Shown one piece after another: positions 1 to 7,838 of a DNA stretch of 12,537 nt (position 1 is its first letter; each line of letters begins with the position of its first letter). This stretch comes from Thiobacillus sp. GTDB lineage: Bacteria > Pseudomonadota > Gammaproteobacteria > Burkholderiales > Thiobacillaceae. The stretch is from NCBI GenBank assembly GCA_020217265.1, contig JAIWOS010000037.1, positions 1 through 12,537 on the forward strand, in the 5' to 3' direction. The notes beneath the pieces are model-generated. The model was not told the origin of the DNA and did no database searches. It worked only from the letters and a program-made list of their open reading frames with translations. Made by a program: the position numbers and the translations under genes.

Positions 1-1
1 C

Positions 2-412
2 GCGCCGCTCCTGGCCGACTGCCTGGCCAACGCCGTCGCGCAGGCGCCGCGTCCCGACGTGCTGGTGCCGATGCCGCTGCACCCGGCGCGCATCCGCGAG
101 CGCGGCTTCAACCATGCCGCCGAGATCGCGCGCGGGGTGGCGCATCGGCTCGGCTGTCCGCTCGATCTTCAGGCCTGCACCCGCGTGCGCGACACGCCGC
201 CGCAGATGGCGCTGAAATACGAAGCGCGGCGGCGCAACGTGCGCGGCGCCTTCGCCTGCCGTGCCGAGGTCGGCGGACGTCACATCGCCCTCGTCGACGA
301 CGTGATGACCACCGGCACCAGCCTCGACGAACTGGCGACAACCCTGAAGCGCGCCGGCGCGCGCGAGGTGAGCTGCTGGGTGGTGGCGCGCGCGCTGCCG
401 CCCGGCGATTAG
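2..412 (+). CDS. comF: ComF family phosphoribosyltransferase-like protein, 5'-truncated
   Basis: This is the C-terminal part of a ComF/GntX-type protein; the reading frame is open to the left edge, so the start and the usual N-terminal zinc-finger region lie outside the window. What remains, about 136 residues, shows the family pattern: the segment VPMPLHPARIRERGFNHA near nt 65-118, an arginine/asparagine-rich stretch (RRRNVRGAF), and the PRPP-binding loop LVDDVMTTGTS at nt 290-322. ComF proteins carry a type I phosphoribosyltransferase fold and are linked to DNA uptake in naturally competent bacteria; in many Gram-negatives the role is unproven. The gene ends in TAG 12 nt from the end of the convergent dgt gene. 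I see no convincing terminator hairpin with a T run between the two. Family assignment is firm; the biological role here is not. Confidence 0.9.
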   Translation, partial: APLLADCLANAVAQAPRPDVLVPMPLHPARIRERGFNHAAEIARGVAHRLGCPLDLQACTRVRDTPPQMALKYEARRRNVRGAFACRAEVGGRHIALVDDVMTTGTSLDELATTLKRAGAREVSCWVVARALPPGD

Positions 413-424
413 GGTCTGTTGGCG

Positions 425-1546
425 CTAGATTTCCTCGACCGCGAAGATGCGCCGGTGCTCGCGCATGGCGTAGCGGTCGGTCATGCCGGCGATATAGTCG
501 GCGACGGCACGCGCCCCTTCGAGCGATTCGCGCGCCTGGTGCTCAGGCGGCAGCAGCCGCGCATCGCCGATGAAGGCGGTGAAGAGATCGGTGACGATGC
601 GGGTGGCCTTGGCGCTCATGCGCTGCACCTTGTAGTGGCGATAGAGCTGGTGCAGCAGGAACCGCTTGAGTTCGCGGTGTTCTTCCAGCAGCGCCGGGCT
701 GAATGCCACCAGCGGCGGCGCGGCGCGCACCTCGTCGATGGTCTGCACGCCAGCCCCGGCAATGTTGGCGCGGGTGGTTTCGACCAGGTCGAGGATCAGC
801 GTGTTGATCATGCGGCGCACGGTTTCGGTGACGACGCGGCGGCCGGCGAGCTGCGGATATTGCGCACGCACCGCCTCCAGATGGCGCGCGAAGATGCGCA
901 CTTCGGACAACTGTTCCAGCGTGACTAGGCCCGAGCGCAGGCCATCGTCGACGTCGTGGTTGTTGTAGGCGATCTCGTCGGCGAGGTTGGCGATCTGCGC
1001 TTCGAGCCCCGGTTGCTGGCGCTTGAGGAATCGCGCGCCGAGTTCGCCGAGTTTCTCCGCATTGGCGTTCGAGCAGTGCTTGAGAATGCCCTCGCGCGCC
1101 TCGAAGGTGAGGTTGAGCCCGTCGAATTCGGCGTAGCGCTCTTCCAGCAGATCGACCACGCGCAGGCTTTGCAGATTGTGTTCGAAGCCGCCGTGCTCGC
1201 GCATGCAGGCGTTCAGGGCATCCTGGCCGGCGTGGCCGAAGGGCGTGTGGCCGAGGTCATGCGCGAGCGTCACGGCCTCGACCAGATCCTCGTTCACGTT
1301 CAGCAGCCGGGCGATGGTGCGGCCGATCTGCGCGACTTCGAGGCTGTGCGTGAGGCGCGTGCGGAAAAGATCGCCCTCGTGGTTGACGAACACCTGGGTC
1401 TTGTATTCCAGCCGGCGAAACGCGGTGGAGTGGATGATGCGGTCGCGGTCGCGCTGGAATTCCGAGCGCGGCGCCGCCGCCGGCTCGGCATGCAGCCGCC
1501 CGCGCGTGTGCGCGGAATGCGCAGCGTACGGTGCGAGCCCGTCCAT
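425..1546 (-). CDS. dgt: dGTP triphosphohydrolase-like HD-domain protein
   Basis: A 373-residue member of the deoxyguanosinetriphosphate triphosphohydrolase family, which cleaves dNTPs to the deoxynucleoside plus triphosphate and so affects dNTP pools. The N-terminal part has the family stretch from [20 protein letters not shown] (residues 27-46). The metal-binding HD motif is clear: H67 in [10 protein letters not shown], the HD pair at residues 96-97 in [11 protein letters not shown], and a later Asp in [14 protein letters not shown]. Length and motif layout fit the shorter dGTPase-like subfamily rather than the roughly 500-residue E. coli Dgt, so substrate preference cannot be read from sequence. 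The ATG (1546-1544) overlaps the aroB stop TGA (1548-1546) by one base, which implies translational coupling and shared transcription from the aroB side. It is a housekeeping gene. Confidence 0.93.
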   Translation of the reverse strand: MDGLAPYAAHSAHTRGRLHAEPAAAPRSEFQRDRDRIIHSTAFRRLEYKTQVFVNHEGDLFRTRLTHSLEVAQIGRTIARLLNVNEDLVEAVTLAHDLGHTPFGHAGQDALNACMREHGGFEHNLQSLRVVDLLEERYAEFDGLNLTFEAREGILKHCSNANAEKLGELGARFLKRQQPGLEAQIANLADEIAYNNHDVDDGLRSGLVTLEQLSEVRIFARHLEAVRAQYPQLAGRRVVTETVRRMINTLILDLVETTRANIAGAGVQTIDEVRAAPPLVAFSPALLEEHRELKRFLLHQLYRHYKVQRMSAKATRIVTDLFTAFIGDARLLPPEHQARESLEGARAVADYIAGMTDRYAMREHRRIFAVEEI

Positions 1547-2625
1547 CAGCGCGGGGAAGCGAGCACGTCGGTGAGCACGTCTTTCGGCACGTCGCCCGTG
1601 ATCACCGCCTCGCCCAGCTTTTTCAGCAGCACGAAGCGCAGCTTTCCGGATTCGACCTTCTTGTCGTGGCCCATGTAGTCGAGCCAGGTCGCCACGCCGA
1701 GATCGGGCGCCGTGTCGGGCAGGCCGGCGGCGCGGATCAGCGCGCGCGTGCGCGCGACGTCGGCATCCGTCAGCCAGCCAAGCCGCCGCGAGGTTTCGGC
1801 CGCCAGCACCATGCCCGCCCCCACCGCCTCGCCGTGCAGCCAGGTGCCGTAGCCCATGCCGGTCTCGATCGCGTGGCCGAAAGTGTGACCAAGGTTGAGG
1901 ATGGCGCGGATGCCGCCCTCGCGCTCGTCTTCACCCACCACCTGCGCCTTGATCTCGCACGAGCGGTAGATCGCGCGGGTGATGGCTTCGGCGTCGAGCG
2001 CGCGCAACTTCGCCATGTTCGTTTCCAGCCAGACGAGGAAGTCGGCATCCCAAATGAGGCCGTACTTGATGACCTCGGCGAGCCCCGCCGAGAGTTCGCG
2101 CGGCGGCAGCGTTTTCAGCGTATCGGTGTCGGCCAGCACGAGCTTGGGCTGATAGAAGGCGCCGATCATGTTCTTGCCGAGCGGGTGGTTGATGCCGGTC
2201 TTGCCGCCCACCGACGAATCAACCTGCGACAGCAGCGTGGTGGGAATCTGGATGAAAGGCACGCCGCGCTGATAGCACGCCGCCGCAAAACCGGTCATGT
2301 CGCCGATCACGCCGCCGCCCAGCGCGATGAGCGTGGTCTTGCGTTCGGCGCGCCAGGTCAGCAGCGCGCCAAAGATGAGATTGAGCGTTTCCCAGGTCTT
2401 GTACGCCTCGCCATCCGGCAGCACGACGGGGTGCACCGCCACGCCGGCCGCCGTCAGGGTTTGGCTCAGGCGCTCCAGATACAGCGGCGCGACCGTGGTG
2501 TTGGTGACCACCGCCACGCGCGGCTGCAGCAGATGCGGCTGGATCAGGTCGGCGCGATCGAGCAGGCCGGCGCCGATGTGGATGGGATAGGAACGGTCGG
2601 CGAGGTCGACGGTGAGGGTTTGCAT
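1546..2625 (-). CDS. aroB: 3-dehydroquinate synthase
   Basis: AroB converts DAHP to 3-dehydroquinate, the second step of the shikimate pathway, in the cytoplasm using NAD+ and a divalent metal. The protein is 359 residues, the normal size. Visible motifs are the glycine-rich NAD-binding stretch [12 protein letters not shown] (102-113), the block [20 protein letters not shown] (127-146), the metal ligand Glu in [11 protein letters not shown] (179-189, E184 and K187), [12 protein letters not shown] (243-254) with H247 and H251, and [10 protein letters not shown] with H264. The start ATG at 2625-2623 has a GGGA-type ribosome site a few bases upstream. A perfect TATAAT lies about 40 bp upstream on the same strand. 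dgt follows with a 1-nt overlap. aroK is not upstream; a divergent glycan operon is there instead. Confidence 0.97.
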   Translation of the reverse strand: MQTLTVDLADRSYPIHIGAGLLDRADLIQPHLLQPRVAVVTNTTVAPLYLERLSQTLTAAGVAVHPVVLPDGEAYKTWETLNLIFGALLTWRAERKTTLIALGGGVIGDMTGFAAACYQRGVPFIQIPTTLLSQVDSSVGGKTGINHPLGKNMIGAFYQPKLVLADTDTLKTLPPRELSAGLAEVIKYGLIWDADFLVWLETNMAKLRALDAEAITRAIYRSCEIKAQVVGEDEREGGIRAILNLGHTFGHAIETGMGYGTWLHGEAVGAGMVLAAETSRRLGWLTDADVARTRALIRAAGLPDTAPDLGVATWLDYMGHDKKVESGKLRFVLLKKLGEAVITGDVPKDVLTDVLASPR

Positions 2626-2666
2626 GGTGTCCCGGATGCGAACAAACAGGCCGAAATGATGCTGCG

Positions 2667-2672
2667 ATTATA
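2667..2672 (-). promoter_or_regulatory. Probable -10 element of the aroB-dgt promoter
   Basis: Read on the minus strand the hexamer is a perfect sigma-70 -10 box, TATAAT, about 42 bp before the aroB ATG, which would give a leader of roughly 35 nt. No good -35 hexamer is found 16-18 bp upstream (sequences such as TGCCAG), and there is no TGn extended -10. It is therefore a single-element prediction, made attractive by its location in the only gap upstream of aroB and by how rare an AT-only hexamer is in this DNA. Confidence 0.45.
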
Positions 2673-2674
2673 CT
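2669..2674 (+). promoter_or_regulatory. Candidate -10 element for the rightward glycan operon
   Basis: On the plus strand TATACT matches the -10 consensus at five of six positions and overlaps the minus-strand TATAAT. It would give a leader of about 125 nt before the first rightward gene. No convincing -35 lies at the proper distance, so this may only be the reverse reading of the aroB box. Another weak candidate is the -35-like CTGTCA at 2740-2745, which has no good partner downstream. The rightward promoter must lie somewhere in 2626-2804 if the operon is transcribed from this gap. Confidence 0.2.
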
Positions 2675-2804
2675 CTTGGCCCAACTGCGGCTGGCACGCG
2701 TTTCGCTCGGCAGTTCCGGACTGCTGCCCCAGGGCCCGACTGTCACGCTGAACATATCCGGATCGACGATTCCTCGCCAATTTCGCCACTTTTTCGAGAT
2801 TACC

Positions 2805-3803
2805 ATGCCGTTCTGCCACATTTGCGGCGAAGCAGAATCCCTTACGCCGCATCAGCCTCGAGAGCGGATGTTTGGTTGGGGAGACCCGTTTGATTACTTC
2901 GAGTGCCCCGACTGCGGCTGCCTGCAGATCGACCAGTGCCCGGACGATCTGGCGCGCTATTACCCACCGGAGTACTACTCGCTCGGCGTCACGCCCGACC
3001 CACATCCGGGCCGAAGTCGCCGCTGGCTGAACTGGCAGCGATTGTCGTACCGTCTTACAGGCCGCTGGGCCTTGGCCGAGTCCATGGCATGGCGATTCGG
3101 GCCACTGGACCACGCGATCCTGCGACAACTCCCCTACCTTACCCGCCTGCACCGGCTATCTGGCCTGCACCGCCATCTGCAGTTTCTCGATGTAGGCTGC
3201 GGCAACCACTCGCTCTGGCTTGATTCGCTCGCACGTTCAGGATTCAGTCGTCTCACCGGCATAGATCCCTACCTCGACAAACAGGGCACGCGCGGCGGCG
3301 TGCTTTACCTTCGATCGACCCTTGAAGACCTTACGGGCATTTACGACTGCATCACATTTCATCATTCACTCGAACATCTGCCCGACCAACATGCGGCGAT
3401 GGACGCCGTCGCCCGACACCTTGCGCCCGGCGGCGTTTGCCTGATCCGCATTCCGCTGTGGGACAGCCTGGTCGCCGAACGCTACGGCATGGACTGGGTC
3501 GAACTCGACGCACCGCGCCATCTCTATCTGCACACACGAGCCAGCATGATCCGTCTGGCCAGTGCCCATGGATTTGTAATCGCCGAAACCCTGTGCGATT
3601 CGACAGCGTTCGAATTCGCCGGGAGCGAACAATACCGCTCCGGCGTAGCACTCATGGCGCCGGAATCTTTCTGGGTACGTACGGATGGCGGCACGTTCAC
3701 CTCAGACCAGATGCGCACTTTCAATGACCTGGCTCGCGTAGCCAACGACAGCGGCCGCTGCGGCCGCGCGGCGTTTTTCCTGAAACGAGCGCACAGTGAG
3801 TAG
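2805..3803 (+). CDS. Class I SAM-dependent methyltransferase with N-terminal Cys4 zinc-ribbon-like motif
   Basis: A predicted 332-residue methyltransferase. Residues 4-37 carry CxxC (C4, C7) and a second CxxC (C34, C37), followed by a YYPPEYYS segment; this Cys4-plus-YY arrangement is common in methyltransferases of glycan clusters and resembles the zinc-binding N-terminus of sugar C-methyltransferases such as the TylC3 type. The SAM-binding motif I is FLDVGCGN (128-134 region, D129-G133), an acidic residue ends the next strand (GIDPYLD), and the post-I motif is HHSLEHLPD (from H186), followed by a LAPGG turn. The full C-terminal domain of the TylC3 type seems absent or short. I chose ATG 2805 over an in-frame ATG at 2676 because the extra 43 residues run through the promoter gap and look non-coding, and because the Cys motif begins at residue 4; a weak GAG lies 6-8 nt upstream. 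The substrate is probably a sugar or glycan, by context only. First gene of the rightward operon. Confidence 0.85.
   Translation: MPFCHICGEAESLTPHQPRERMFGWGDPFDYFECPDCGCLQIDQCPDDLARYYPPEYYSLGVTPDPHPGRSRRWLNWQRLSYRLTGRWALAESMAWRFGPLDHAILRQLPYLTRLHRLSGLHRHLQFLDVGCGNHSLWLDSLARSGFSRLTGIDPYLDKQGTRGGVLYLRSTLEDLTGIYDCITFHHSLEHLPDQHAAMDAVARHLAPGGVCLIRIPLWDSLVAERYGMDWVELDAPRHLYLHTRASMIRLASAHGFVIAETLCDSTAFEFAGSEQYRSGVALMAPESFWVRTDGGTFTSDQMRTFNDLARVANDSGRCGRAAFFLKRAHSE
3751..3778 (+). terminator. Terminator-like hairpin plus T run at the 3' end of the methyltransferase gene
   Basis: A perfect 7-bp inverted repeat (GCGGCCG, loop CTG, CGGCCGC at 3751-3767) is followed after six bases by five T residues (3774-3778). 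It resembles an intrinsic terminator or attenuator, but it lies inside the coding sequence, about 20 nt before the flippase start, and the spacing between stem and T run is longer than ideal. A chance coding pattern is as likely. Confidence 0.25.
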
Positions 3804-5253
3804 CACGTCTTCGATCAGGAACGGCATCGCCTGGATATTCGCCGGCAACACCGGCAGCCAGATCTTGGGTTTTGCCTTTGGCGTAGTGCTGGCGCGCCTG
3901 CTCGCGCCTGACGTGTTCGGCATGCTGCTTACCATACAGGTCTTCACTGGTCTCGCGGGCTTCGTGTCCGGTGCCGGCATGGGACAGGCACTGGTGCGGG
4001 CAAAAGAAGCATCACGCCAGGATTACGATGTCGTCTTCACCTTGCAGGTTTTGATCGGACTGGCGATTTATGCGCTGTTTTTCAGCATCGCCCCCTGGTT
4101 TGCCGACTGGTACGGCAATCCACTATATGCCGAGCTGCTGCGCGTATCAGCCCTCACGTTTCTACTGCGCCCCTTCAACAACATTCCAGCCAGCATGATC
4201 TATCGTGCCCAGCGGTATCAAGCCCAAGCCATTTTCAATGTCGTTTCACTGATTTTCTCAAGCCTTCTCAGCATCGCGCTGGCGCTCAATGGGTACGGCG
4301 TCTGGAGCCTGGTTCTGAGCGGAGTGATCGGTCCACTCGTCACCATTCCGTTCATGATGCTGATGGCCCGCTGGCGGCCCCGCCTGTCTTTCGATTTCGT
4401 GCGCGCACGCGAAATCGTCCGTTACGGACTGCTCGTCACCTCCAACGACCTTGTTAACTACCTGCGCAATCAGGCCAGCATATTCATCCTCTCGCGCACC
4501 CTTGCGCCGGCTAGCGTCGGGCTCTACAACAAAGGCGAAAGTCTCGCCCGGATGCCGCATAGTTTCATAACCGGCTCGGTCTACCACGTCCTGTTTCGCT
4601 CGCTGGCTGCCGAACAGGACAACCCCGACCGCTGCCGCTACTTGTTCTATCGCAGCGTTGCACTAGTTGGTCTGTACGCCACCCCGTTCTATATCGGCCT
4701 TGCCTGGCTGGCATTGCCGCTGATACGCGGCGTATACGGCGAAGCATGGGCCCCTGCCGCGATCCCACTAGCTTGGCTCGCGCTGGCCTGGCCTTTCTGG
4801 CTGATGGACAACCTTTCAGGCGCGGTACTCGCCGCCCACAGCTGGCTCCACCGCGAGTTGCCCATCCAGGCAACCGCCCTTCTTTTGCTGGTACCGGCAG
4901 TGTGGTGGGGAGCCGAATCTTTCGGACTTGCAGGCGTAGCGGGTGCGGTGATCACCGTGTCGGTGTTCAGCGGCCTGGCCTTGCACCGCTTGGCCATCCG
5001 ATGTATCGGCGCGCGCTGGCGCGACTTCTGGATCGCACTGATGCCTGCCGCCGTATTGAATGGCATACTGGCTGCGAGTCTTTGGGTAATGGACAGCGCC
5101 CTGTCCGGGTTGCCAGATTTACTCCATGTGCTCGTCGCTGGAGGTCTGGGCGCAGCTGTCTATCTTGCCAGCTTTCTGTTCCTGCCTCTGTCGCCTCTGC
5201 GCGATGAGCAAGCGCGCTGGAAAACCAAGCTGCGATGGATTAATTCAAGATGA
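3796..5253 (+). CDS. Oligosaccharide flippase, Wzx/MOP superfamily
   Basis: A 485-residue polytopic inner-membrane protein with about a dozen hydrophobic segments spread over its length, the pattern of the polysaccharide transport (PST) branch of the MOP exporter superfamily. The N-terminal segment IFAGNTGSQILGFAFGVVLA followed by ARLLAPDVFGML is typical of these proteins, as are the Arg-containing FNNIPASMIYRAQRY stretch and the later GLYNKGESLARMP loop. Members move undecaprenyl-diphosphate-linked repeat units from the cytoplasmic to the periplasmic face of the membrane. Its presence implies that this locus makes an exported, lipid-carried glycan by a Wzx-dependent route. The start is taken as GTG 3796, overlapping the end of the methyltransferase gene by 8 nt; the next in-frame ATG lies dozens of residues into the conserved part. 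It ends in an ATGA overlap with the deacetylase gene. Substrate specificity cannot be inferred. Confidence 0.9.
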   Translation: MSSTSSIRNGIAWIFAGNTGSQILGFAFGVVLARLLAPDVFGMLLTIQVFTGLAGFVSGAGMGQALVRAKEASRQDYDVVFTLQVLIGLAIYALFFSIAPWFADWYGNPLYAELLRVSALTFLLRPFNNIPASMIYRAQRYQAQAIFNVVSLIFSSLLSIALALNGYGVWSLVLSGVIGPLVTIPFMMLMARWRPRLSFDFVRAREIVRYGLLVTSNDLVNYLRNQASIFILSRTLAPASVGLYNKGESLARMPHSFITGSVYHVLFRSLAAEQDNPDRCRYLFYRSVALVGLYATPFYIGLAWLALPLIRGVYGEAWAPAAIPLAWLALAWPFWLMDNLSGAVLAAHSWLHRELPIQATALLLLVPAVWWGAESFGLAGVAGAVITVSVFSGLALHRLAIRCIGARWRDFWIALMPAAVLNGILAASLWVMDSALSGLPDLLHVLVAGGLGAAVYLASFLFLPLSPLRDEQARWKTKLRWINSR

Positions 5254-6059
5254 AAAACTTCGCCCCCCTGTCCCGGCTGCTACATCGCGCTCACCCGCCA
5301 CACGGCCCGTTGATGCTGATGTATCACTCCGTGTCGGCTGGCGCCACAACACCCGCCTGGCCCTGGGCCGTCTCCATGGCGCAATTCAAGTCGCAGCTCG
5401 ATTACCTGTCCGACAACGGCTATCTCACTCCCACCATGGCCGAACTGATGGCCGCCCCCGAGCGATTTGCCGGGCGCAAGGTAGCCGTCATCACTTTCGA
5501 CGATGGGTACCTCGACAATTTGTACGCATGCGATTCCCTGGCCTCCCGAGGGATGCGAGCCTCCTGGTTCATCGTGGCAGGTGCGATTGGACGCGACCCC
5601 CACTGGCCGGACGACGGTCGTCCCGATGGCCGGATGCTCAACGCAACCGAATTGCGTGCCATGCGCGCCGAAGGCATGGAAATCGGCTCGCACACCATGA
5701 ACCATGTGCGCCTGCCCGAAGTCTCCTACGACGACGCAAAGGCCGAACTCATCGATTCCCGTCACATACTGGAAGATGCTCTAGGGGCCCCCATATCAAG
5801 TTTCGCCTACCCCTTCGGTGCATGGAACGACACCATTGCCGACGCCACCCGTGAGGCGGGTTACGCGGCTGCCTGCACCACGCGCACTGGCTGGGCACTA
5901 CGCGACAACGACCCCTACCGGCTCCGTCGACTCACGGTTTTCAACACGGATACACTGGGCAGCTTCGTGCGCAAGCTCGCCTACGCGAGCCACGCCGTTT
6001 CGTGGTACGAGCTCGTGCGCTACCACGGTGGCATGGTTGCACGCCGGTTCACCGGGTGA
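5250..6059 (+). CDS. Polysaccharide deacetylase (NodB homology domain, CE4)
   Basis: A 269-residue protein with the NodB/CE4 motifs in order: LMYHSV near residues 23-28, the catalytic TFDDGY (T82, D84, D85), the metal-binding SHTMNH (147-152, with H148 and H152 fitting H-[S/T]-x-x-H), and AYPFG (186-190). CE4 enzymes remove N- or O-acetyl groups from sugars using a divalent metal with a D-H-H triad, here most likely D85, H148 and H152. No N-terminal signal peptide or membrane helix is evident, so action on a cytoplasmic lipid-linked precursor is plausible, though exit by another path cannot be excluded. The ATG overlaps the flippase stop as ATGA (5250-5253). The next gene starts 7 nt after its stop. 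The position inside a flippase/glycosyltransferase operon points to de-acetylation of an amino sugar in the product. Confidence 0.93.
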   Translation: MKNFAPLSRLLHRAHPPHGPLMLMYHSVSAGATTPAWPWAVSMAQFKSQLDYLSDNGYLTPTMAELMAAPERFAGRKVAVITFDDGYLDNLYACDSLASRGMRASWFIVAGAIGRDPHWPDDGRPDGRMLNATELRAMRAEGMEIGSHTMNHVRLPEVSYDDAKAELIDSRHILEDALGAPISSFAYPFGAWNDTIADATREAGYAAACTTRTGWALRDNDPYRLRRLTVFNTDTLGSFVRKLAYASHAVSWYELVRYHGGMVARRFTG

Positions 6060-6066
6060 CCCGAAC

Positions 6067-6930
6067 ATGCGCCGCGCGATCCTGTTCTGGTATTACCGTG
6101 ATCCCGAAGTTTGTCGCACGCGGGTGGCCCAATTGGCTCGCCACAACCCGGGGCTTCCCATCTTCGGCCTGTATGGAGGGGCGCGACATAACGCCACTGC
6201 GTTCGCAAATATTGAAGCCCGGCTCGACGACGTGTGGCATTACGACGACGACCAGGACGCGGACTGGAAATGGCGGCATGGTGACCGCATGCTCGCACGC
6301 TGGCATGCCCGGCGAGGTCACAGCCTGGCCTGGGATCAAATCTTCGTAGCACAGTGGGACTTCCTTGCTTGCGCCCCACTCTCCCCCCTTTTCGATGCTG
6401 TCGGGCCCTGCCAGATCTACCTCCCCGGCCTGCGATCACTCGATGGACTTGCCACTCGCTGGTGGTGGACGCGGGCGGACTCACCCGAATCCACCGACTA
6501 CGCCAGATTCATTGCCCACATGCAGGCGCAGAACTACAACGGCCCCTTTGAAGCCTGTCAGTTTCTCGCCTCGCTGATGCACAGGAACTTTCTGGATGCC
6601 TACGCCAAAGTGGCCGACACCGTGCCGGGATTTCTCGAATACAAGCTCCCTGCCTGGGCTCGCGCGCATGGTTTTGAACCTGTAGACCTGCCCGACCTGC
6701 CTGTCACTTGGCCTGGCGAACCCGCTCCAAGCAACCTTGTAACACTCAGCGCCACCAAGCGCGAAATCGATCCGCTCGACATCCTCGCCGAATTGATCCG
6801 CCCCGGAGGCAGACGATACTTTCATCCCGTGCATCGCCCCATGCCAGTACATTTCTCCAGCTGGGCCGCGTTCATGGCGCACTATCTGCCGCGTCTGATT
6901 AAGCGAACCCTGCTCGGCAAATCGACATGA
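6067..6930 (+). CDS. Protein of unknown function in a glycan operon; possible divergent glycosyltransferase
   Basis: I do not recognise a named family with confidence. The 287-residue protein begins MRRAILFWYYRDPEVCRTRV, has a LPIFGLYGG stretch (30-38), an acidic/aromatic patch DDVWHYDDDQDADWKWRHGD (54-73), and the segment SLAWDQIFVAQWDFL (86-100). The last recalls the strand plus acidic residues in which GT-A enzymes place a DxD, but no canonical DxD or NDGSTD is present. There is no signal peptide or clear membrane helix. Similar proteins of this shape occur beside glycosyltransferases as far as I recall, so a role in glycan assembly is inferred from context. ATG 6067 is preferred because the frame further upstream overlaps the deacetylase 3' end in another frame and looks non-coding; a GGGTGA lies upstream. 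It overlaps the next gene by ATGA (6927-6930). Confidence 0.8.
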   Translation: MRRAILFWYYRDPEVCRTRVAQLARHNPGLPIFGLYGGARHNATAFANIEARLDDVWHYDDDQDADWKWRHGDRMLARWHARRGHSLAWDQIFVAQWDFLACAPLSPLFDAVGPCQIYLPGLRSLDGLATRWWWTRADSPESTDYARFIAHMQAQNYNGPFEACQFLASLMHRNFLDAYAKVADTVPGFLEYKLPAWARAHGFEPVDLPDLPVTWPGEPAPSNLVTLSATKREIDPLDILAELIRPGGRRYFHPVHRPMPVHFSSWAAFMAHYLPRLIKRTLLGKST

Positions 6931-7838
6931 AATCCCTGTTCCAGCGCCTCGCACGCCCTGTCATGCCGCGCGCCCGGCAGCGTTGCGATCTGGTGTTCGT
7001 CATGGCCATCTCCGAAGGTGAATGGGTGGGTGTGGAAGATCTGCTAGACAGCCTTCACACCTATCTCGATTGTCGCTGGCGACTCATCGCCGTGGACGAC
7101 GCGACTACAGACGACACTTATGAGAAATTACTCGATGCCGGCTGCTGGGTCGTTCGAAATCCGGAAAAACTTTACTTGTGGGGGCTGGATTTGACCCTGC
7201 GACGCGGCTTTCGCGAAGCGCTACGCCTTTTCGACAGTTCCTTTGTGGTCAAGATCGATCCCGACGCGCTGGTGATCGGCCCGGGTCTCTACCGTGTACT
7301 GCAAGACACCTTCACCGCCCACCCCCGCGTTGGTATTGCCGGCACCTACCGCATCGATTGGAACGGCGAACGCCGCGACCTGAGTTACTGGCGTGACCGC
7401 ATGAAGCAGCGGCGCAAGGATCTGGGCAAGCCACTCGAGCGCGCACTGGCTAACGGTTACATTCTCGGCGAAGGAGTACAGGGGGGTTGCTACGCGCTCC
7501 GTTCGACTTGCCTTGAGCGCATAGACAGCGCCGGCTGGCTCGAGGGCGCGGAAGGTTATCGCCCCAGACATATCAAAGGCCAGCAAATCGGCGAGGACAG
7601 CTTGATCACGATGTTGGTCCACGCTGCCGGCTATGAGGGGCTCGACATCGGCGGTCCCGGCCAGCCATTCGGTATCTGGGATGTCGGTTTGCCCATGCCT
7701 CCGGAAGACCTGATCCGGCAAAACCGGATCGTTACCCATGCGCTGAAATACCACGACGACGCCTCGCTGGCTGCGCGTGCCTACTTCCTGCTGCGCAGGC
7801 AACTCGACCGTGACACCACTATCAAGCATCAAGAATGA
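6927..7838 (+). CDS. GT-A-like glycosyltransferase (family 2-like, divergent)
   Basis: A 303-residue predicted glycosyltransferase. After a short basic N-terminus comes LVFVMAISEGEW, then the nucleotide-binding strand LIAVDDATTDDT (53-64), which replaces the usual VNDGSTD. The expected metal-binding element is KIDPDALV (D111 and D113), and a late acidic pair lies in QIGEDSLITML (E223, D224), the likely catalytic-base region. These three elements in this order define the GT-A fold used by family-2 enzymes, which transfer a sugar from a nucleotide donor to a lipid-linked or protein acceptor at the cytoplasmic face. Donor and acceptor are unknown. The sequence is clearly more distant from the classical family-2 enzymes downstream than those are from each other. 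It starts in an ATGA overlap with the preceding gene and ends in an ATGA overlap with the sulfotransferase. Confidence 0.82.
   Translation: MKSLFQRLARPVMPRARQRCDLVFVMAISEGEWVGVEDLLDSLHTYLDCRWRLIAVDDATTDDTYEKLLDAGCWVVRNPEKLYLWGLDLTLRRGFREALRLFDSSFVVKIDPDALVIGPGLYRVLQDTFTAHPRVGIAGTYRIDWNGERRDLSYWRDRMKQRRKDLGKPLERALANGYILGEGVQGGCYALRSTCLERIDSAGWLEGAEGYRPRHIKGQQIGEDSLITMLVHAAGYEGLDIGGPGQPFGIWDVGLPMPPEDLIRQNRIVTHALKYHDDASLAARAYFLLRRQLDRDTTIKHQE

Noticed and set aside
390..430. Possible bidirectional terminator between comF and dgt.
   Set aside because: Only a 4-bp GCCG/CGGC stem and no T or A run in the 12-nt gap.
956..1678. Plus-strand open frame antisense to dgt.
   Set aside because: It is the mirror of an intact HD-domain gene and spans the dgt/aroB junction; no family motifs.
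1531..2751. A 406-codon plus-strand open frame antisense to aroB.
   Set aside because: aroB on the other strand has all catalytic motifs; the antisense product is rich in Arg, His, Gly and Ala with no recognisable domain, typical of mirrored high-GC coding DNA.
2676..2804. Extended N-terminus for the methyltransferase starting at ATG 2676.
   Set aside because: The added 43 residues would cover the promoter gap and look unrelated to the family; the Cys motif begins right after ATG 2805.
2544..3152. Minus-strand 202-codon frame across the aroB start and methyltransferase.
   Set aside because: Overlaps two well-supported genes in the wrong frame and lacks any motif.
5126..5854. Plus-strand 242-codon frame across the flippase/deacetylase junction.
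   Set aside because: It lies in a different frame from both genes and its product is Arg/Pro-rich low-complexity, a shadow.
7712..7730. 7-bp inverted repeat GATCCGG / CCGGATC with loop CAAAA near the end of the glycosyltransferase gene at 6927-7838.
   Set aside because: No T run; repeats of this length are expected by chance several times in 12.5 kb at this GC content.
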